The position numbers and the translations under genes were made by a program. The notes beneath the pieces were generated by a model, which worked only from the letters and a program-made list of their open reading frames with translations, did not search any database and was not told the origin of the DNA. Source: Triticum aestivum (lineage: Eukaryota > Streptophyta > Magnoliopsida > Poales > Poaceae). From it: a stretch of DNA of 64,000 nt. Shown one piece after another: positions 33,448-45,401 of the stretch (positions are counted from its first letter, which is position 1; each line of letters starts with the position of its first letter). The stretch is taken from assembly GCF_018294505.1 (NCBI RefSeq), contig NC_057814.1, positions 35,004,613 to 35,068,612 of the forward strand, written 5' to 3'.

Positions 33448-36400
33448 CTAATTGCCTATCCTATTACATGACCGCCATCCAAACCGGTTGAATATATCCC
33501 GAGCTACCATCTCCCAACGGAGAGATCCAGTAACCAAATGCTCCCTGGCCTCCGTCTGAGTGAGTAACGACCACGAACGGATCAGTGTCGTGGCTCGGAA
33601 AATAACCTGCAAAAAGTGGATACGTGATATTCTGTTAAAAACCAAATTATTTCTGCAATTCCAGATAGTCCACAACAAGGCGCAAACTCCAACACGAATA
33701 TGTCTCGCTAAGTCAGGCTCAATCCCATTAAGCCATGTCCCAAATAGCGCATTGACAGAATTTGGTGGAGTAATCTTAAAAGCAATGTGGACCGTCCGCC
33801 ATAGAACTTTGGCTAACGGGCAATCAAAAAAGAGGTGTTTAATCGTCTCATCCCGATCACAGAAACTACACCTAGTAGGTCCTGTCCAATTACGCTTTAT
33901 CAAGTTGTCCTTGGTTAAAATAACTTGTTTATGGAAAAACCATATAAACACTTTTATTTTCAAAGGCACTTTAACATCCCAAACATGCTTAGAGGTAGGA
34001 ATGAAGGACGAATTAATAACATCAATATACATTGATTTAACTGTGAATACTCCAGACCTAGCCATCTTCCAGCGTAATGCATCGGCTTGTTGAGAAAGCT
34101 GAACCTCCATCAGTCTCCTAACTAGACGAAGCCAAGCTTCCCAACGATTGCCCGCTAGCGACCGTTTGAACTGAATATTAAGGGGGATAGATTGAAATAC
34201 CGTTGCAACGAACACCTCACGTCGTTGAACAATACGATATAAAGACGGATATTGAATGACATAAAGACGGATATTGAATGGCCAAGGGTGTCTCTCCTAG
34301 CCAAGTATCCTCCCAGAAACGTGTAGTAGCACCGTTGCCAATAATGAACTTTGTCCTATTAAAAAAGGACTGTTTGACTTTCATCAGTCCTCTCCAGAAA
34401 GGCGAGTCGGTCAGCCTGACTGTAACCTGGGACAAAGTTTTTGTGTGGAGGTACTTGCTACGAAGGATTTGCGCCCACGTGGCATCAGTCTCAGAAGACA
34501 GTTTCCACAGCCACTTACTAAGAAGACATCTGTTCTTAACTTCAAGATTCTCGATCCCGAGACCCCCTTGGTCTTTCGGTCTACAGATGATATCCCATTT
34601 AGCTAGTCGGTACTTTCTTTTTAAGTCATCACCCTGCCAAAAGAAATGCGATCGATAGAAGTCCAGTCTTTTCCTGACACCAACTGGGACTTCAAAGAAC
34701 GATAAGAGAAACATAGGCATACTCGTGAGAACCGAATTTATCAGAATTAATCGGCCACCGTATGACATTAGCTTGCCCTTCCAGCAACTCATCTTTTTCT
34801 CAAATCGGTCTTCGACGCACTTCCATTCTTTGTTCGTCAGCCTTCGATGGTGGATCGGGATACCTAAGTAAGAGAAAGGTAACTCCCCCAACTCGCACCC
34901 GAACAATTGCCTATAAGCGTCCTGTTCATCCTTGGCTCTACCAAAGCAGAACAACTCGCTCTTATGAAAGTTAATCTTTAACCCGGTCAATTGTTCGAAA
35001 AGGCATAACACCAGCTTCATATTTCTTGCCTTGGCCAAGTCATGCTCCATAAAGATGATTGTATCATCAGCGTACTGCAGGATGGATACACCTCCATCAA
35101 CAAGATGAGGTACCAAGCCACCTACTTGACCATTCTCCTTAGCCCTTCCTATCAAAATTGCTAACATATCAACCACAATTTTAAACAGTATAGGGGACAT
35201 CGGATCTCCTTGTCTTAGGCCTTTATGTGTCTGGAAGTAACGACCAATATCGTCATTCACTTTAATTCCCACACTACCTTTTTGCATAAATGATTCAACC
35301 TGGCGGCACCAGGCTTCATCAAAACCTTTCATACGCAATGCCTGTTGAAGGAATGACCATTTGACCTTATCGTACGCTTTCTCGAAATCCACCTTAAAAA
35401 TCACTCCATCTAATTTTTTTGAATGGATTTCATGGAGCGTTTCATGAAGGACGACCACCCCTTCAAGGATGTTTCTGTCCGGCATGAAAGCAGTTTGGGA
35501 TTGTTGCACCACAGAATGCGCAATCTGTGTGAGCCTATTAGTCCCGACCTTGGTGAAAATTTTGAAACTAACATTGAGAAGGCAGATCGGCCTGAACTGC
35601 TCAATTCTCACAACATCTGTTTTCTTAGGGAGCAGTGTGATAGTTCCAAAGTTCAAGTGAAATAAGTGAAGCTGTCCAGAGAAAAGATCATGAAACATAG
35701 GTAGCAAATCCCCCTTAATAATGTGCCAGCACTTTTTGTAGAACTCAACCGGGAGACCATCCGGTCCAGGAGCCTTATTATTTTTCATCTGTGCAATAGC
35801 ATCAAACACCTCCTTCTCAGAGAACGGGGCAACCAGAATATCATTATCAACAGCCGACAGTTGAGGCACATCCTCAGTCCTGGACTCATCGAGGGACACA
35901 CAGCTGTCCTCCGGCGGTCCAAACAACTGCCTATAATACTCAGTTATATAGGTTTTGAGGTTGTCCTGTCCTAAAATAGTTCCCTCATCTTGCTCAAGTT
36001 GAAAAATCCTCTTCTTTCTGTGCTTACCATTAGCAATCAAGTGGAAGAATTGAGTATTCACGTCCCCTTGGACCACTCTGCGGACCTTAGCCCGCAACGC
36101 CCACTTCAGTTCTTCTTCACGGAGAAGTTCTTTCAACCTCTTCTCTGCCTCAGATTTAACCTGAAGCTCAGCTGGCAGCAAAATCGTGGATTCGGCCTTT
36201 ATGTCTAGGGCCTGTACAAGAGAAAGGAGCCTTTCCTTTTCAATCTTAAACACCCCACTAAGGTGCTTAGCCCAACCCTGTAAGAAACTTCTCAAATTCC
36301 TAATCTTATTCTGCCAGCGCTCGACCGAAGTCCTCCCTCCTGCACCCTTAGCCCATTCCCTGGCAATCAGGTCCAAGAATCCTTCGCGTTCGAACTAGGC

Positions 36401-37143
36401 CATCTCGAATGAAAAGGTGTTTTTGTTCCCCACGTGGCTCGGCTCACCAGAATCCACGACCAGGGGAGTGTGATCGGATATGCCCCGCGAGAGAGCTTGA
36501 ACCGTTACAAGAGGGAACTTCTGTTCCCACTCCACGCTCGCGAGAACTCGATCAAGCTTTTCATAAGTCGGGTTTGGCAAAGCATTAGCCCAGGTAAACT
36601 TTCTACTAGAAATCTCAATCTCCCTTAGATCCAAGCTTTCAATAATGGTATTGAACATAAACGACCACCTGCCGTCGAAGTTATCATTGTTTTTCTCCTC
36701 TCTCCTCCTAATGATATTGAAATCACCCCAACTAAAATTGGGAGCTGCTCTGACCCACAGATTCGAACAAGGTCCGCCAGAAACTCCGGTTTAAGCTCGG
36801 GCTGTGCGGCACCATAAACTGCCACCAAAGCCCAGTTGAAACCATCTACTTTAGACCTGACTCGAAACTTAACCGCGAAGTCGTCCATCACTACACTTCG
36901 GACTTCAAGCGAGTCGCATCTCACACCTAGCAAGATACCACCCGATCTTCCTCGTGGGGGGAGACAATGCCAATCAAAATCAACACCACCCACAAGAGAG
37001 GAAAGAAACTGGGGCGCAAAGTTAGCTCGACCAGTTTCCAAAAGAGCAATAAAATCTAAACGATGCTCCAAAGATGCCTCAGTCAGAAACCTTCTTTTAG
37101 CCAAGTCCTTCAGACCTCTGCTATTCCAGAAGATTCCTTTCAT
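33448..37143 (-). pseudogene. LINE-2 ORF2: endonuclease, RT, zf-RVT
   Basis: Starts at ATG 37143-37141 (MKGIFWNSRGLKDLAKRRF). Breaks, in order: a missing G near 36735 (LVGG codons); TAG at 36397-36395 replacing Trp in the MAWFEREG context; and a 22-bp tandem duplication at 34239-34280 that shifts the frame before the last domain. The RT core is intact, with NNKAPGPDGLPVEFYK, GLRQGDPMSP and LQYADDTIIF (YADD at 35074-35063). The final part (33448-34215) has the zinc-binding CSFCDRDETIKHLFFDCP and reaches the same terminal GWRSCNRIGN as LINE-1. Otherwise it is colinear with LINE-1 ORF2. Confidence 0.9.
37140..37143 (-). promoter_or_regulatory. ATGA overlap of ORF1 stop and ORF2 start in LINE-2
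   Basis: On the minus strand the four bases ATGA contain the ORF2 start (ATG) and the ORF1 stop (TGA). Such overlap is the classic arrangement for termination-reinitiation. LINE-1 has ACGA at the same place, removing both. Confidence 0.75.
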
Positions 37144-39447
37144 AGATCATCATAAATTTTTTTGGTGGTTCGAATCCTAGCACTCCTACGAACTGCATAA
37201 TCGGGATAAATCTTCCGCTTCCACTTGCGCTTTGGTTTACTAGGTTCAGTTACCCGGTCCTCATAACCGGGTTCAACGGTACTAACAACTGCATCATCGA
37301 GGGGCACATCATCGTCCTCAGACTCATGGTTGGATGGTACTAGATCCACACATAGGTTATCCAGCACTCGGACCCCTAATGCATCAATCTCATCATCATT
37401 CATAGGTTTTACCGCTGCGAGATTACGAATTGTCTCTAAGGCACGCTCCGCCTCCAAATCTAAAAGATCATTCACCGAATTGGAAATCTCACTATCCGTA
37501 GCCCCTAGCGAAGCCCCTAGAAAAATGCAATAAAGAATTAGATATGTTGATGGACATACCAGTAGAGATCGCAGCATCATGAAGCTTGGCCGCCCTCATA
37601 GCGCACCGCTGCTGCATGTCATCAACCTCCGGAAGGTCCTGAATGCGAGCACTCATCCGTCTCCCCGCCGAGACCGGGTCAGGGATCCCGCCGAAAGCAA
37701 CGACCTCCTCCCTAGTAAAGCCTCGCGCTGAATCCCTCAAAGGGTCAACCGAGGTCACTGGAGTAGGCGGCTGGGGGCTCCCATGCCCCACGGAGAAGTG
37801 GCTCACACCGAGGCCCTGAGCCGCGGGCGAGTCGGGAGATAGAGGGGCGTGGGCCGCCTGCCCGAGCCCTCCTCCCGCCCCACCCCTCGGCGCCGAGTAG
37901 CGCGCCGGCGTCGTCGGAGAGGCGGTCCTCCTGACCGCCGCAGAAGAAGGAGGAGCCAGGGCCACCTGCCCCGAACCCTCCTCCCAGCGCCACTGGAGGC
38001 GCGGACGCCGTTGCCGTCACCGGGGACGAGATAGCCGAGGCCACCTGCCTCGGACCACCTCGCGCAGCACCTGCCGACGCCTCCAAGACGGGCATCACCG
38101 GCGACGAAAAGGGATGGGAGTTGTCGAGGCCACCTGCCCCGACTCCCCTCCCCCAAGCCCCAACTCGGGCATAGACATCATCTCCGGAACCTCGACCATA
38201 GGTGAAGCAAGGGGAGTAGAAGCAACCACAGGCTCAACGTCCCCAACTCCAACCAAAGTCCTCGGCGACGATGCTGTCACCAAAAGTCCAGCCAAGGACC
38301 CGCCAGCTCCCTCGATCTCCAACAAAGGGAGCGTATGCTCAAACACATCATCAGAAACCACCCTGTCGCTCCAAAGTCTGGGAGGGGCAGAGGCTGGCTC
38401 GAAGGACCCAAACCTCAGCGAAGTCATAGGCACCGATGGTGAAGGTGCCGGCTCGACCCCGGACCCAACCCCGGGCAACTGAGCATCAGGGCCAGAACCG
38501 TTAGACCCCTCCCTCGCCGACTCATCAGTCGGTGCCCCCCTGGCTCCCGCACTGTCGTCCCCCTCGTGCATATCCACATCATTCCCATTAATGGCCTCAG
38601 CAAACAGATCAGTGTCCTCAAACTCAATCTCGAGCGGGAAAACCTCTCCCCTATAAGTCCAGTTGACCTTATCAGGTACAAACTCAATGTCCAGAACGCT
38701 TACTAGAAGCCGGGCCACTCCATTAGCTCGGGTAAAGGCCATATTTACTTTTTCCGTTTTCCCAACCATAATACCCATGCTGGCCACAACACGAACATCC
38801 TGCAACGGTTTGGAGGGGGCCCCCAAAAACCTCAACCAGACCTGCGTAAGTGGTTTGCCCTTAGGCTCCACCTTCTTCCACTCGTGAAATTCTAGGATGC
38901 ACTTAGTGCCAAGAACTCTACACAGACCGAAGCTCAGCAGTCTCCGCAAATCATCCACAGTGGGGAAATCCACCCTGAAGACATTGTCCTCGAGACTAAC
39001 CAACTCCCATTGGAAATCACCCGGTGCCAGCTCCTGAAGCCTCCGCACAATCTGAGCCTCAGTTACCTCACCCTGGGTCGCTGTCACAATCCCGGTGGTC
39101 AAGCTCTGTGTCTCCTCCGAAATCTCTCTCGCGGCCGGGGACTCAAAGAACATCAGCTCCGCACAATATACTCCATACATTGTCAGAGCCGGAGCCTGGT
39201 CACGCAAAAAGGGCAATCCCCCGATGCATGTGCTGGCTTGCCACACGACTCACACAGCTCCGCCACGCACTCAGCAATGAAGTGGCCCTTCTCACCACAA
39301 CGGTAGCAAAGCATCCTTTCTTTCTTACGCGCCCATTTGGCCGCCCTCTCAGTATCAGACCTGTCAGCAACCTCAGGCACCGTCCCAGACTCAGGGACCT
39401 CAACATTGGCCAGGGCCGTCACCAGATCCATCGCTACGAACGGCTGG
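37140..39447 (-). pseudogene. LINE-2 ORF1, C-terminal two thirds
   Basis: 5' truncated at about 39447. Zinc knuckles CYRCGEKGHFIAEC and CESCGKPAHASGDC lie near 39320-39215. After a frameshift at about 39200 the frame is open to 38095 (TGIVTATQGEVTEAQIVRRL onwards). The region 38100-37500 is a Gly/Ala/Ser-rich linker with further frame changes. The C-terminal part (SVNDLLDLEAERALETIRN to KIYDDL) ends at TGA 37142-37140, which overlaps the ORF2 start as ATGA. Confidence 0.85.
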
Positions 39448-41530
39448 GGGAGATTATGCTGCAAAGCTGATTGCTGAATGAAGGAGAATCCCTCGCCTTT
39501 GCGTGTGCTGCCTTTGCCATGCACGAGTTAGGCCGTTACATGATGATGCCTCGTAGGCCACGACCGGCCGGCCCATGCATGATGCCATCCTGATGCCTTT
39601 AATTTGGCACAAGTACATTAAACTAGATTTGTGAGTAAACTCAATCCTGCCCATGACCAGGTGCCATTTCATTAAGACTGAATGATTCAAGTCTTTTCAT
39701 TAGGACTAGTATTTTCAGAGAACTTTCATTTGGCCTAGTTAACAATAACCCACATCCAAACTGGCATGTACGGCGAGCAGATAAGTACTGTAATAGCTAG
39801 TAATGTTGATGGAAATCATCACATGCAATAGAACAATTTGAGGGGCCGGCCGGATACCTTCGTCTTTACAAGTTCATTCAAGTTGAATAGTACTACTATG
39901 CTTGAAAGTGCATATCAGGTCATTTTGAATAATGACCGTCGTCTCTTAGCACATATGGAATAAATGGAATGCAAGGGTCTTTCATCATACTAGCACCCTT
40001 CCGAACACCATCTCCGGAAAATCATGGAGGAAGCTTGCTCTCATGGCATAAGAGTGTCTCAGTTCAAGCTACTCAAATGAAGAGCCAAGGAAGGTGCAAA
40101 TGCTTAAGAGGTCAACTAATTAGCTCAAGCTGTGTTCACCAAATACCATTGAGCTAATAGACTCTGTGGGGGAAGGAAAAATCTGCCACTCAAAAGTCTA
40201 AACAAATGAAGTCGTTGCATGATATGGTACGAAGTGGAGTTGGATCTTCATGTTCTTCCACTTTTCTGACTTGGTAGTTTTTAGGCGAAGATTGGAACAA
40301 AAGTGGTAGTTTTCCGCACAAATTTGTAAAGTGGTAGTTTTTAGGCACGGTTCCACGAATTGTGGTAGTTTTTTGTTAAATACTCAGTATACACAGCTGA
40401 ACACAAGTACATGCACTTACTATATATGGGAGTGTGCTTCCAACAACGAACGAGCGCAGCGGCGCTACCTAGCCACGTCCTTTTTTCTAATACCAGATAT
40501 ATGTATGTACAGTACATGTACACGTAGTTAGGACGGCCATCAACCTATCTGCTATCTTTTTAGTTTTGTCATGTCGGTCTTTACATAACTTGCAATTAAT
40601 TCTTTATAATATAAATGAGATGCGTATTATCATGACAAAAAATACCTATCTGCGGGCAAGTAAGCGTATGCCGACTACAGCCGATCGCGTCTAATACCCT
40701 TTACTCCCTGGACCGATCAGATGGAGTAAAATACTGCCAAATCCCCAACTCTTTGCCGCCCGCCGGTAAAGAAAAAAACGAAATGACCATTGCTGGTAAA
40801 ACTCATCAATGCGCAACGCCCATTAGTTTACCAACGAAAATCCTGCGCAACGCCCGTTAGTCTACCAACGAAAATCCTGTGAGTCGACACGCTGGATCGA
40901 TTGGATTTCGATAAGATTCGTCTGTAATCCATCCATCAATATGTCGATCGATCGTCGTTGACCACTCACTTCAGTTATTTTTAACTAACCCATCCATGCA
41001 TGGTAGCTAGCTTTATGGTCTTGTAGCAACAGTACTACATGGCCTATTGGCAACAGCACGAATCGAGTTCGCAAAGAAAAAGAAAAAACCAAGGAAAAGA
41101 AAAGAGGGTGCATGCAGTAGTAGGGCCGTTTGGGGGCCAGCGGCAGGACACATCAAGGCCGGAGTAGGCATTAACGGGTCGACACAGATCGCGATTACCA
41201 TCGGTCGTACAGCCAGCCATGACAGCTTGTGACTAATCGCACTAGAATTAATTCGCTACCATCAGCTTAGCTATAGTACCATCAGTTTGGTACATGCATC
41301 ATGTTAATTAGGTGAGGCCAAGCTAGGATTGATTAGGATGCCTGCCTGCCGGCAAAAGCCTCCCCAAGAAGATTTTTGATTACCAACTAATTTCTGCAGT
41401 ACTAACCGAGAGATCGATCGAGACCAGGTTAAGTAACATATAAATTCTCTGTCGGTACACTAAAAAGGTGAAGATCACACAAGTTAGGGATGAAGAACAA
41501 GTGCTTGATCAGCTACTAGAGCAACTCGAC
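39448..41530. repeat. Low-copy duplicated segment, unit 2, right part
   Basis: 39448-40260 matches 12190-13090 and 43570-44070. 40503-41530 matches 22620-23850. Between them, 40262-40375 has three or four copies of gtggtagttttt with short spacers. Unlike unit 1 there is no Copia element here. No conserved ORF is seen. Confidence 0.8.
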
Positions 41531-42300
41531 AGTTTTTCTTTCCGTGTTATTACGATTTTCTTCTTTTATGGCATGGATCTCACCGGCCGTCTTAGTTACT
41601 TGAAACGGAAAGAACAACGCAGGTCTCTATCATCCTTGTTAGGGTAAAACTTATTGAATCATGGGTCATGGCTATAATAGAAGTTCGTTACGCATGTGTT
41701 AACAGGTGGTTCCTGAATGGTACTATGGTAGAAGCACTGAGCTTCGATCATTAACAAGGTGGAGCAACATTTGATTAAGTGGAGGGAGCTATATGCATGG
41801 TAAAGCCTGGTCTTAGCTTGCATAGTAAATGATCTCTTGTTGGTTGTGTTAACATCAGATCTTCAGGGAAGGCAGTCCTTCCCATTAGTGCCTAGGGGTG
41901 ATTTGATTTGGCGTTGAAAACTCCATGCTTCCTTGTCGTGCAAGGGCCATACATGTTGCTAAAATAAACCAAGTTTGTTACTCCTCCGTGGCAGTGCGGG
42001 CAATCTATTGTCACTAGCGGTTGCCCACTTGGTCATACATGTCACATAAAGGGACAATCTGTTATTCTAGTAGCATGCTACTACTTAGCTAGGGCACGGT
42101 CGCATGCATCTTCTCCATGAATGCCTTTGGTTATTTGTCATAGTCTAGTTTCCAGATCGTGTCTGCCTTGATCTGCACTTGTGGGCATGTTCCCCAGTCC
42201 TCTTCACCTGCATCTGCACTAGAGTTGGACTCGGACTGACTACCCCCGAGCTGCAACTTGGACAATCTTGTGAGTATTGATGGAAGCTGTTGCCCCATTG

Positions 42301-42350
42301 CTTGCTCCTGTCAAGCCTGATGCAGTGCAAGCTGTCTGCTTGACAGCAAG
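42301..42350. other. Small stem-loop shared by units 2 and 3
   Basis: cttgctcctgtcaagc (42301-42316) can pair with gcttgacagcaag (42338-42350), leaving a bulge of three bases and a 21-base loop. Unit 2 has the same arrangement at 33086-33135 with one stem change. Unit 1 has a ~44-bp insertion in the loop and stem changes. It could be a chance palindrome; I do not propose a microRNA. Confidence 0.35.
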
Positions 42351-42735
42351 GAAAAAAGCGATGCATATTCCCGCATTTACAACCTTTTTTGCATGTGATT
42401 GAATGATGGAGAAGGATTAAGGGTGGGCTACCATGTTCCTGAATCTCATTCCTGAATGCCCCAAGTGTGCTGAATAAAGCGAATATGACCTGATGCGGCC
42501 AGCTCTATCGGACATGAGAGGATCAACCCAACACTGGTCAGTTTGAGAAAGTGAATATGTGATGACCTGTTTTTGCCAATCTTCCTCATGTGTTGTAGCT
42601 CTGCTTCCTTTGGAATCCAAGTGCTTGTAGAGTTCAAACTTTTTTTTTTTGGGTTACCAGCTGAGAGTTTATTTGTACGTGCTCTTATCTCCGTTTGAGA
42701 CACCTAGAAGCTTCCAAAATAATTTGTAAAACATA

Positions 42736-42816
42736 CTCCCTCTGTCCCATAATGTAAGAGCGTTTTTGACACTGAACTAGTGTAAAAAACGCTCTTATAT
42801 TATGAGACGGAGGGAG
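42736..42816. mobile_element. Stowaway-type MITE (Tc1/mariner), 81 bp
   Basis: Near-perfect palindrome opening ctccctctgtcccataatgt and closing with tatgagacggagggag. It is flanked by TA on both sides (42734-42735 and 42817-42818). The size, ctccctc(c/t)gtcc terminus and TA duplication are those of Triticeae Stowaway elements. Unit 1 shows the site without the element at about 11530-11545. Confidence 0.95.
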
Positions 42817-44070
42817 TACTTATCATGGAAGTAGTGTATGCTTGTCGAGCTGAACTTTTATTCACTATTGACTTTGGACAAGTAGAGAGGCTGGGCCTCT
42901 ACCCCATGTGAGGTGTATGTAGGTCATCTGTCTATTTTCATCTGTATTGGCAGTACTATGCAGGAAGCTTTCTAATTAAGCCGGACATTCTACATAGCGC
43001 TTGGACCGAGAGCTCTGTAGTTGAGCTTCCGGCTGATGCTTCTCATGCCTGGGGCGACGACCTATGGATGGCAAGACGGAGACTGTTGCCATGAGTAATA
43101 ATACATTTTTTAAGTATATAGTGGTACGTACTGGACGTCCGTTGGTGAGACGAGCCTGGAGTAGTCGAGTGTATCTTCGAAATGGCAAAGCAGGACCAAA
43201 AAATCGAGGTATCAGACCACTGATTTTTGCTTCTTCTACTGCAAAAATCGACAATTTCTTTCGGTGAAACGGTGCCTATTTTATTTGACAGTGTAAGTAG
43301 ATGACCAGTGAGCTAAGGATGCGACGAAATCAAATCAAATCAACTGAAAACCACATGGATCAATCATTGGAAGAAAACACCATGAGAGGAGGCCTCGCCC
43401 ACTCCGGAAGGTAGCTATGGCTAGGAATCCTAGTACTGCTCCCTAGTCTTTTACGAGTGAGCATGATGGGCTGTTAGGTGCTGCCTAATGCAGATTAGAC
43501 GCCCGACCCCCGACGGCAGCCGGCGATGGCTACATCGGTGGCCGCCGCCATGATTAAGCCTCTGACCCCTGGGGGGAGATCACGCTGCAAAACTGCTTGC
43601 TGAGTGAATGGTGAATCCTTGGCTTTTTGGTTGTGCATGTGGCTTTGCCCTGCACGAGTTAGGCAGTTAGCGCGCGCATGATGATGCCTCGTAGGCCACG
43701 CCCGGCCCATGCATCTGCATGATGCCATCCCGATGCCAAAACTTTGTCACCAGCGGATTAAACTAAACATATGAGCCGTTTGTTTCTTCTGGTTCTTGTT
43801 GTATGTTGCCATGTGGTTTGGTTAGCCAAAGCACCACCGAATGATTCAAGCCTTTTCATTTTGACCAAGAATATGTAGGAACCAATGCAAACTGGCAAAA
43901 AGTAGGACGATCAAATAAGTAATAGCTTGTAGTACTATGCTGTGGATAGCTAGAAATCATCACATGGAATGGAACAATATTTGAGGGGCCAGCATGCTCT
44001 TTAGAAGTTTAAGAAAGTTCAACAGTACTATGTTTAAAGTACAGATCTGGTCATTTTGAATGAAAATCAT

Positions 44071-44727
44071 ACCACGTGCTAGCTAGGTTGCGAGGAGATA
44101 GGAAGCGCTAGTCGCGAAGAAAATCCTTCTCAGGACACATCAAATTTTTAACTTTTGGGATATTTTATGTGACATCATGCGCCCTGGGTTGAAACTCTGT
44201 GGATATTTCACACTTTCATCGGGTAAGTACATTTGAACTGTTCCTCATAAGCATATTTTAGTAGATCAAATATCGAATACATCTACGACAGAAGCGGGGT
44301 CGTGAATGGAACGTGAGGGCGAGGGTGAGAGTGAGGGTCGGGCCGACGGCAAGGCCGCGGCGCCGGCGGTTTTGTCCCTGCCGCCGGAGTTTCCAACGCC
44401 AGCGCGTCGCGTCAGATCTCGTTGAGCCGCTGATGGAGCGTCGTCTTCTCGTTGATCGGCGAAACGGGAGGGCGCTGCAGCGGCATCCTTAATCTCCATC
44501 CTCCTTCGCGGTTGATCACGGAAAGAGATTTATAGGATGATATTCTTGCGGGGAAATATTTGCGGATTGATAAACAAGTGATTGAGGGTGAAACACTGGA
44601 GATCAACGTATTCGAGATCTTGGTTGGGGCTTCGTTCGTGCGCCCGCGACGACTGACGCCAGATCCAACCGAGATCGTGGATCTCACCGATGCCCACACG
44701 ACAGAGGGGCCGCTGGGGTCTCGGCAA
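44071..44727. other. Spacer and possible 5' leader of LINE-3
   Basis: 44071-44290 shows nothing recognisable. From 44308 an ATG opens a short Glu/Gly/Ala-rich frame that stops at about 44424. A later open frame (about 44540-44727) runs into the LINE-3 ORF0 ATG. These may belong to the LINE 5' UTR or to the target sequence. The LINE 5' boundary cannot be fixed. Confidence 0.35.
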
Positions 44728-45248
44728 ATGGCGGCGGATCCAGATCCGTCTCCCAATCCCAGGCGGTTTGGCAGCCGCTTCTGGGTGCTTGCGGATGGGG
44801 GACGACGACGAGCAGGTGGATCCTGGTGCTACTCGGCAGGGGACCGGACACCGCTGAGCAGCTCGCCGGGACCTGGGACGTCATCGGTGCATGGCGCGCT
44901 TGGCGAGAGGCGCAAGGATAGGGTGGTCTTCGGGCCACGGCCATCGGCTCTCTGCAAGTCGCCTGCGCTGAAGATCAAGCCATGGATGGGTCCCCTTCCC
45001 AAGGTAAGCATGTCGCAAATTACTTTGTCAGATTATTTTACACCGAATGTGTGGAATAAGGTTACTAGAAAGAAGAAGAAGAAGGTCCTCTCCTCCCGGT
45101 GGTGATTCAGCCGTCGGCGGCGGCCGTCGAACCAGGGGAGATCCGAGCGGCAAGACAGGAGCGTTTGAATCAGTTGCTGGGCTTATGTGGGCCGGAAGCA
45201 ACTGCAGTGGCACTATGCTCAGTTGGCACTAGGTATGAGGCCCAGTGA
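44728..45248 (+). pseudogene. LINE-3 ORF0-like frame
   Basis: ATG at 44728 (MAADPDPSPNPRRFGSRFWV). It shares with LINE-1 ORF0 the GPLPKV...L(T/S)...DY motif followed by a Lys/Arg cluster (KKKKK). The frame stops at 45105. The homologous continuation (RLNQLLGLCGPEA to RYEAQ) is in another frame and ends at TGA 45246-45248. One frameshift near 45090 explains this. Confidence 0.6.
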
Positions 45249-45401
45249 GTGACCCAAGGGACCGATCTGGTGGGTGAGGCCCAAGTCTCTTTGCATGCGG
45301 ACGCGTCGGATCGCGAGCTGTCCCATGCACGTTCGGCGCCTAGGGTTCGCCGGGTAGCTCGTCCTGGGTTCCCTAGTCTCACATCGATCGCATCGGCATC
45401 C

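Larger units (their letters stand above)
33241..39447 (-). mobile_element. LINE-2: 5'-truncated relative of LINE-1
   Basis: Same family as LINE-1, same strand. Its 3' end is at the short T run 33240-33246, followed by the shared 3' UTR phrase ctgcat...gtggatgcatacggcca-like sequence. It extends to about 39447, where ORF1 is cut in the region corresponding to LINE-1 position ~30580. It therefore lacks ORF0 and the Gly/Pro-rich N-terminal half of ORF1. Unit 2 sequence flanks both ends, but the two flanks are not contiguous in units 1 and 3, and no target duplication is visible. Confidence 0.9.
41600..44070. repeat. Low-copy duplicated segment, unit 3 (right-truncated)
   Basis: Begins near ggtctctatcatccttgttagggtaaa and follows unit 1 from about 10410 to 12890 continuously, including the stretch missing from unit 2. 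Similarity stops near 44070. The part equivalent to 22620-23850 is absent here. It contains a MITE not present in unit 1. Confidence 0.8.

Noticed and set aside
40262..40375. gtggtagttttt repeats as a CRISPR-like or satellite array
   Set aside because: Only three or four imperfect copies with irregular spacing.
42736..42816. Long palindrome as a microRNA precursor
   Set aside because: TIR sequence, TA duplication and size identify a Stowaway MITE; MITE-derived small RNAs are possible but not shown by sequence.
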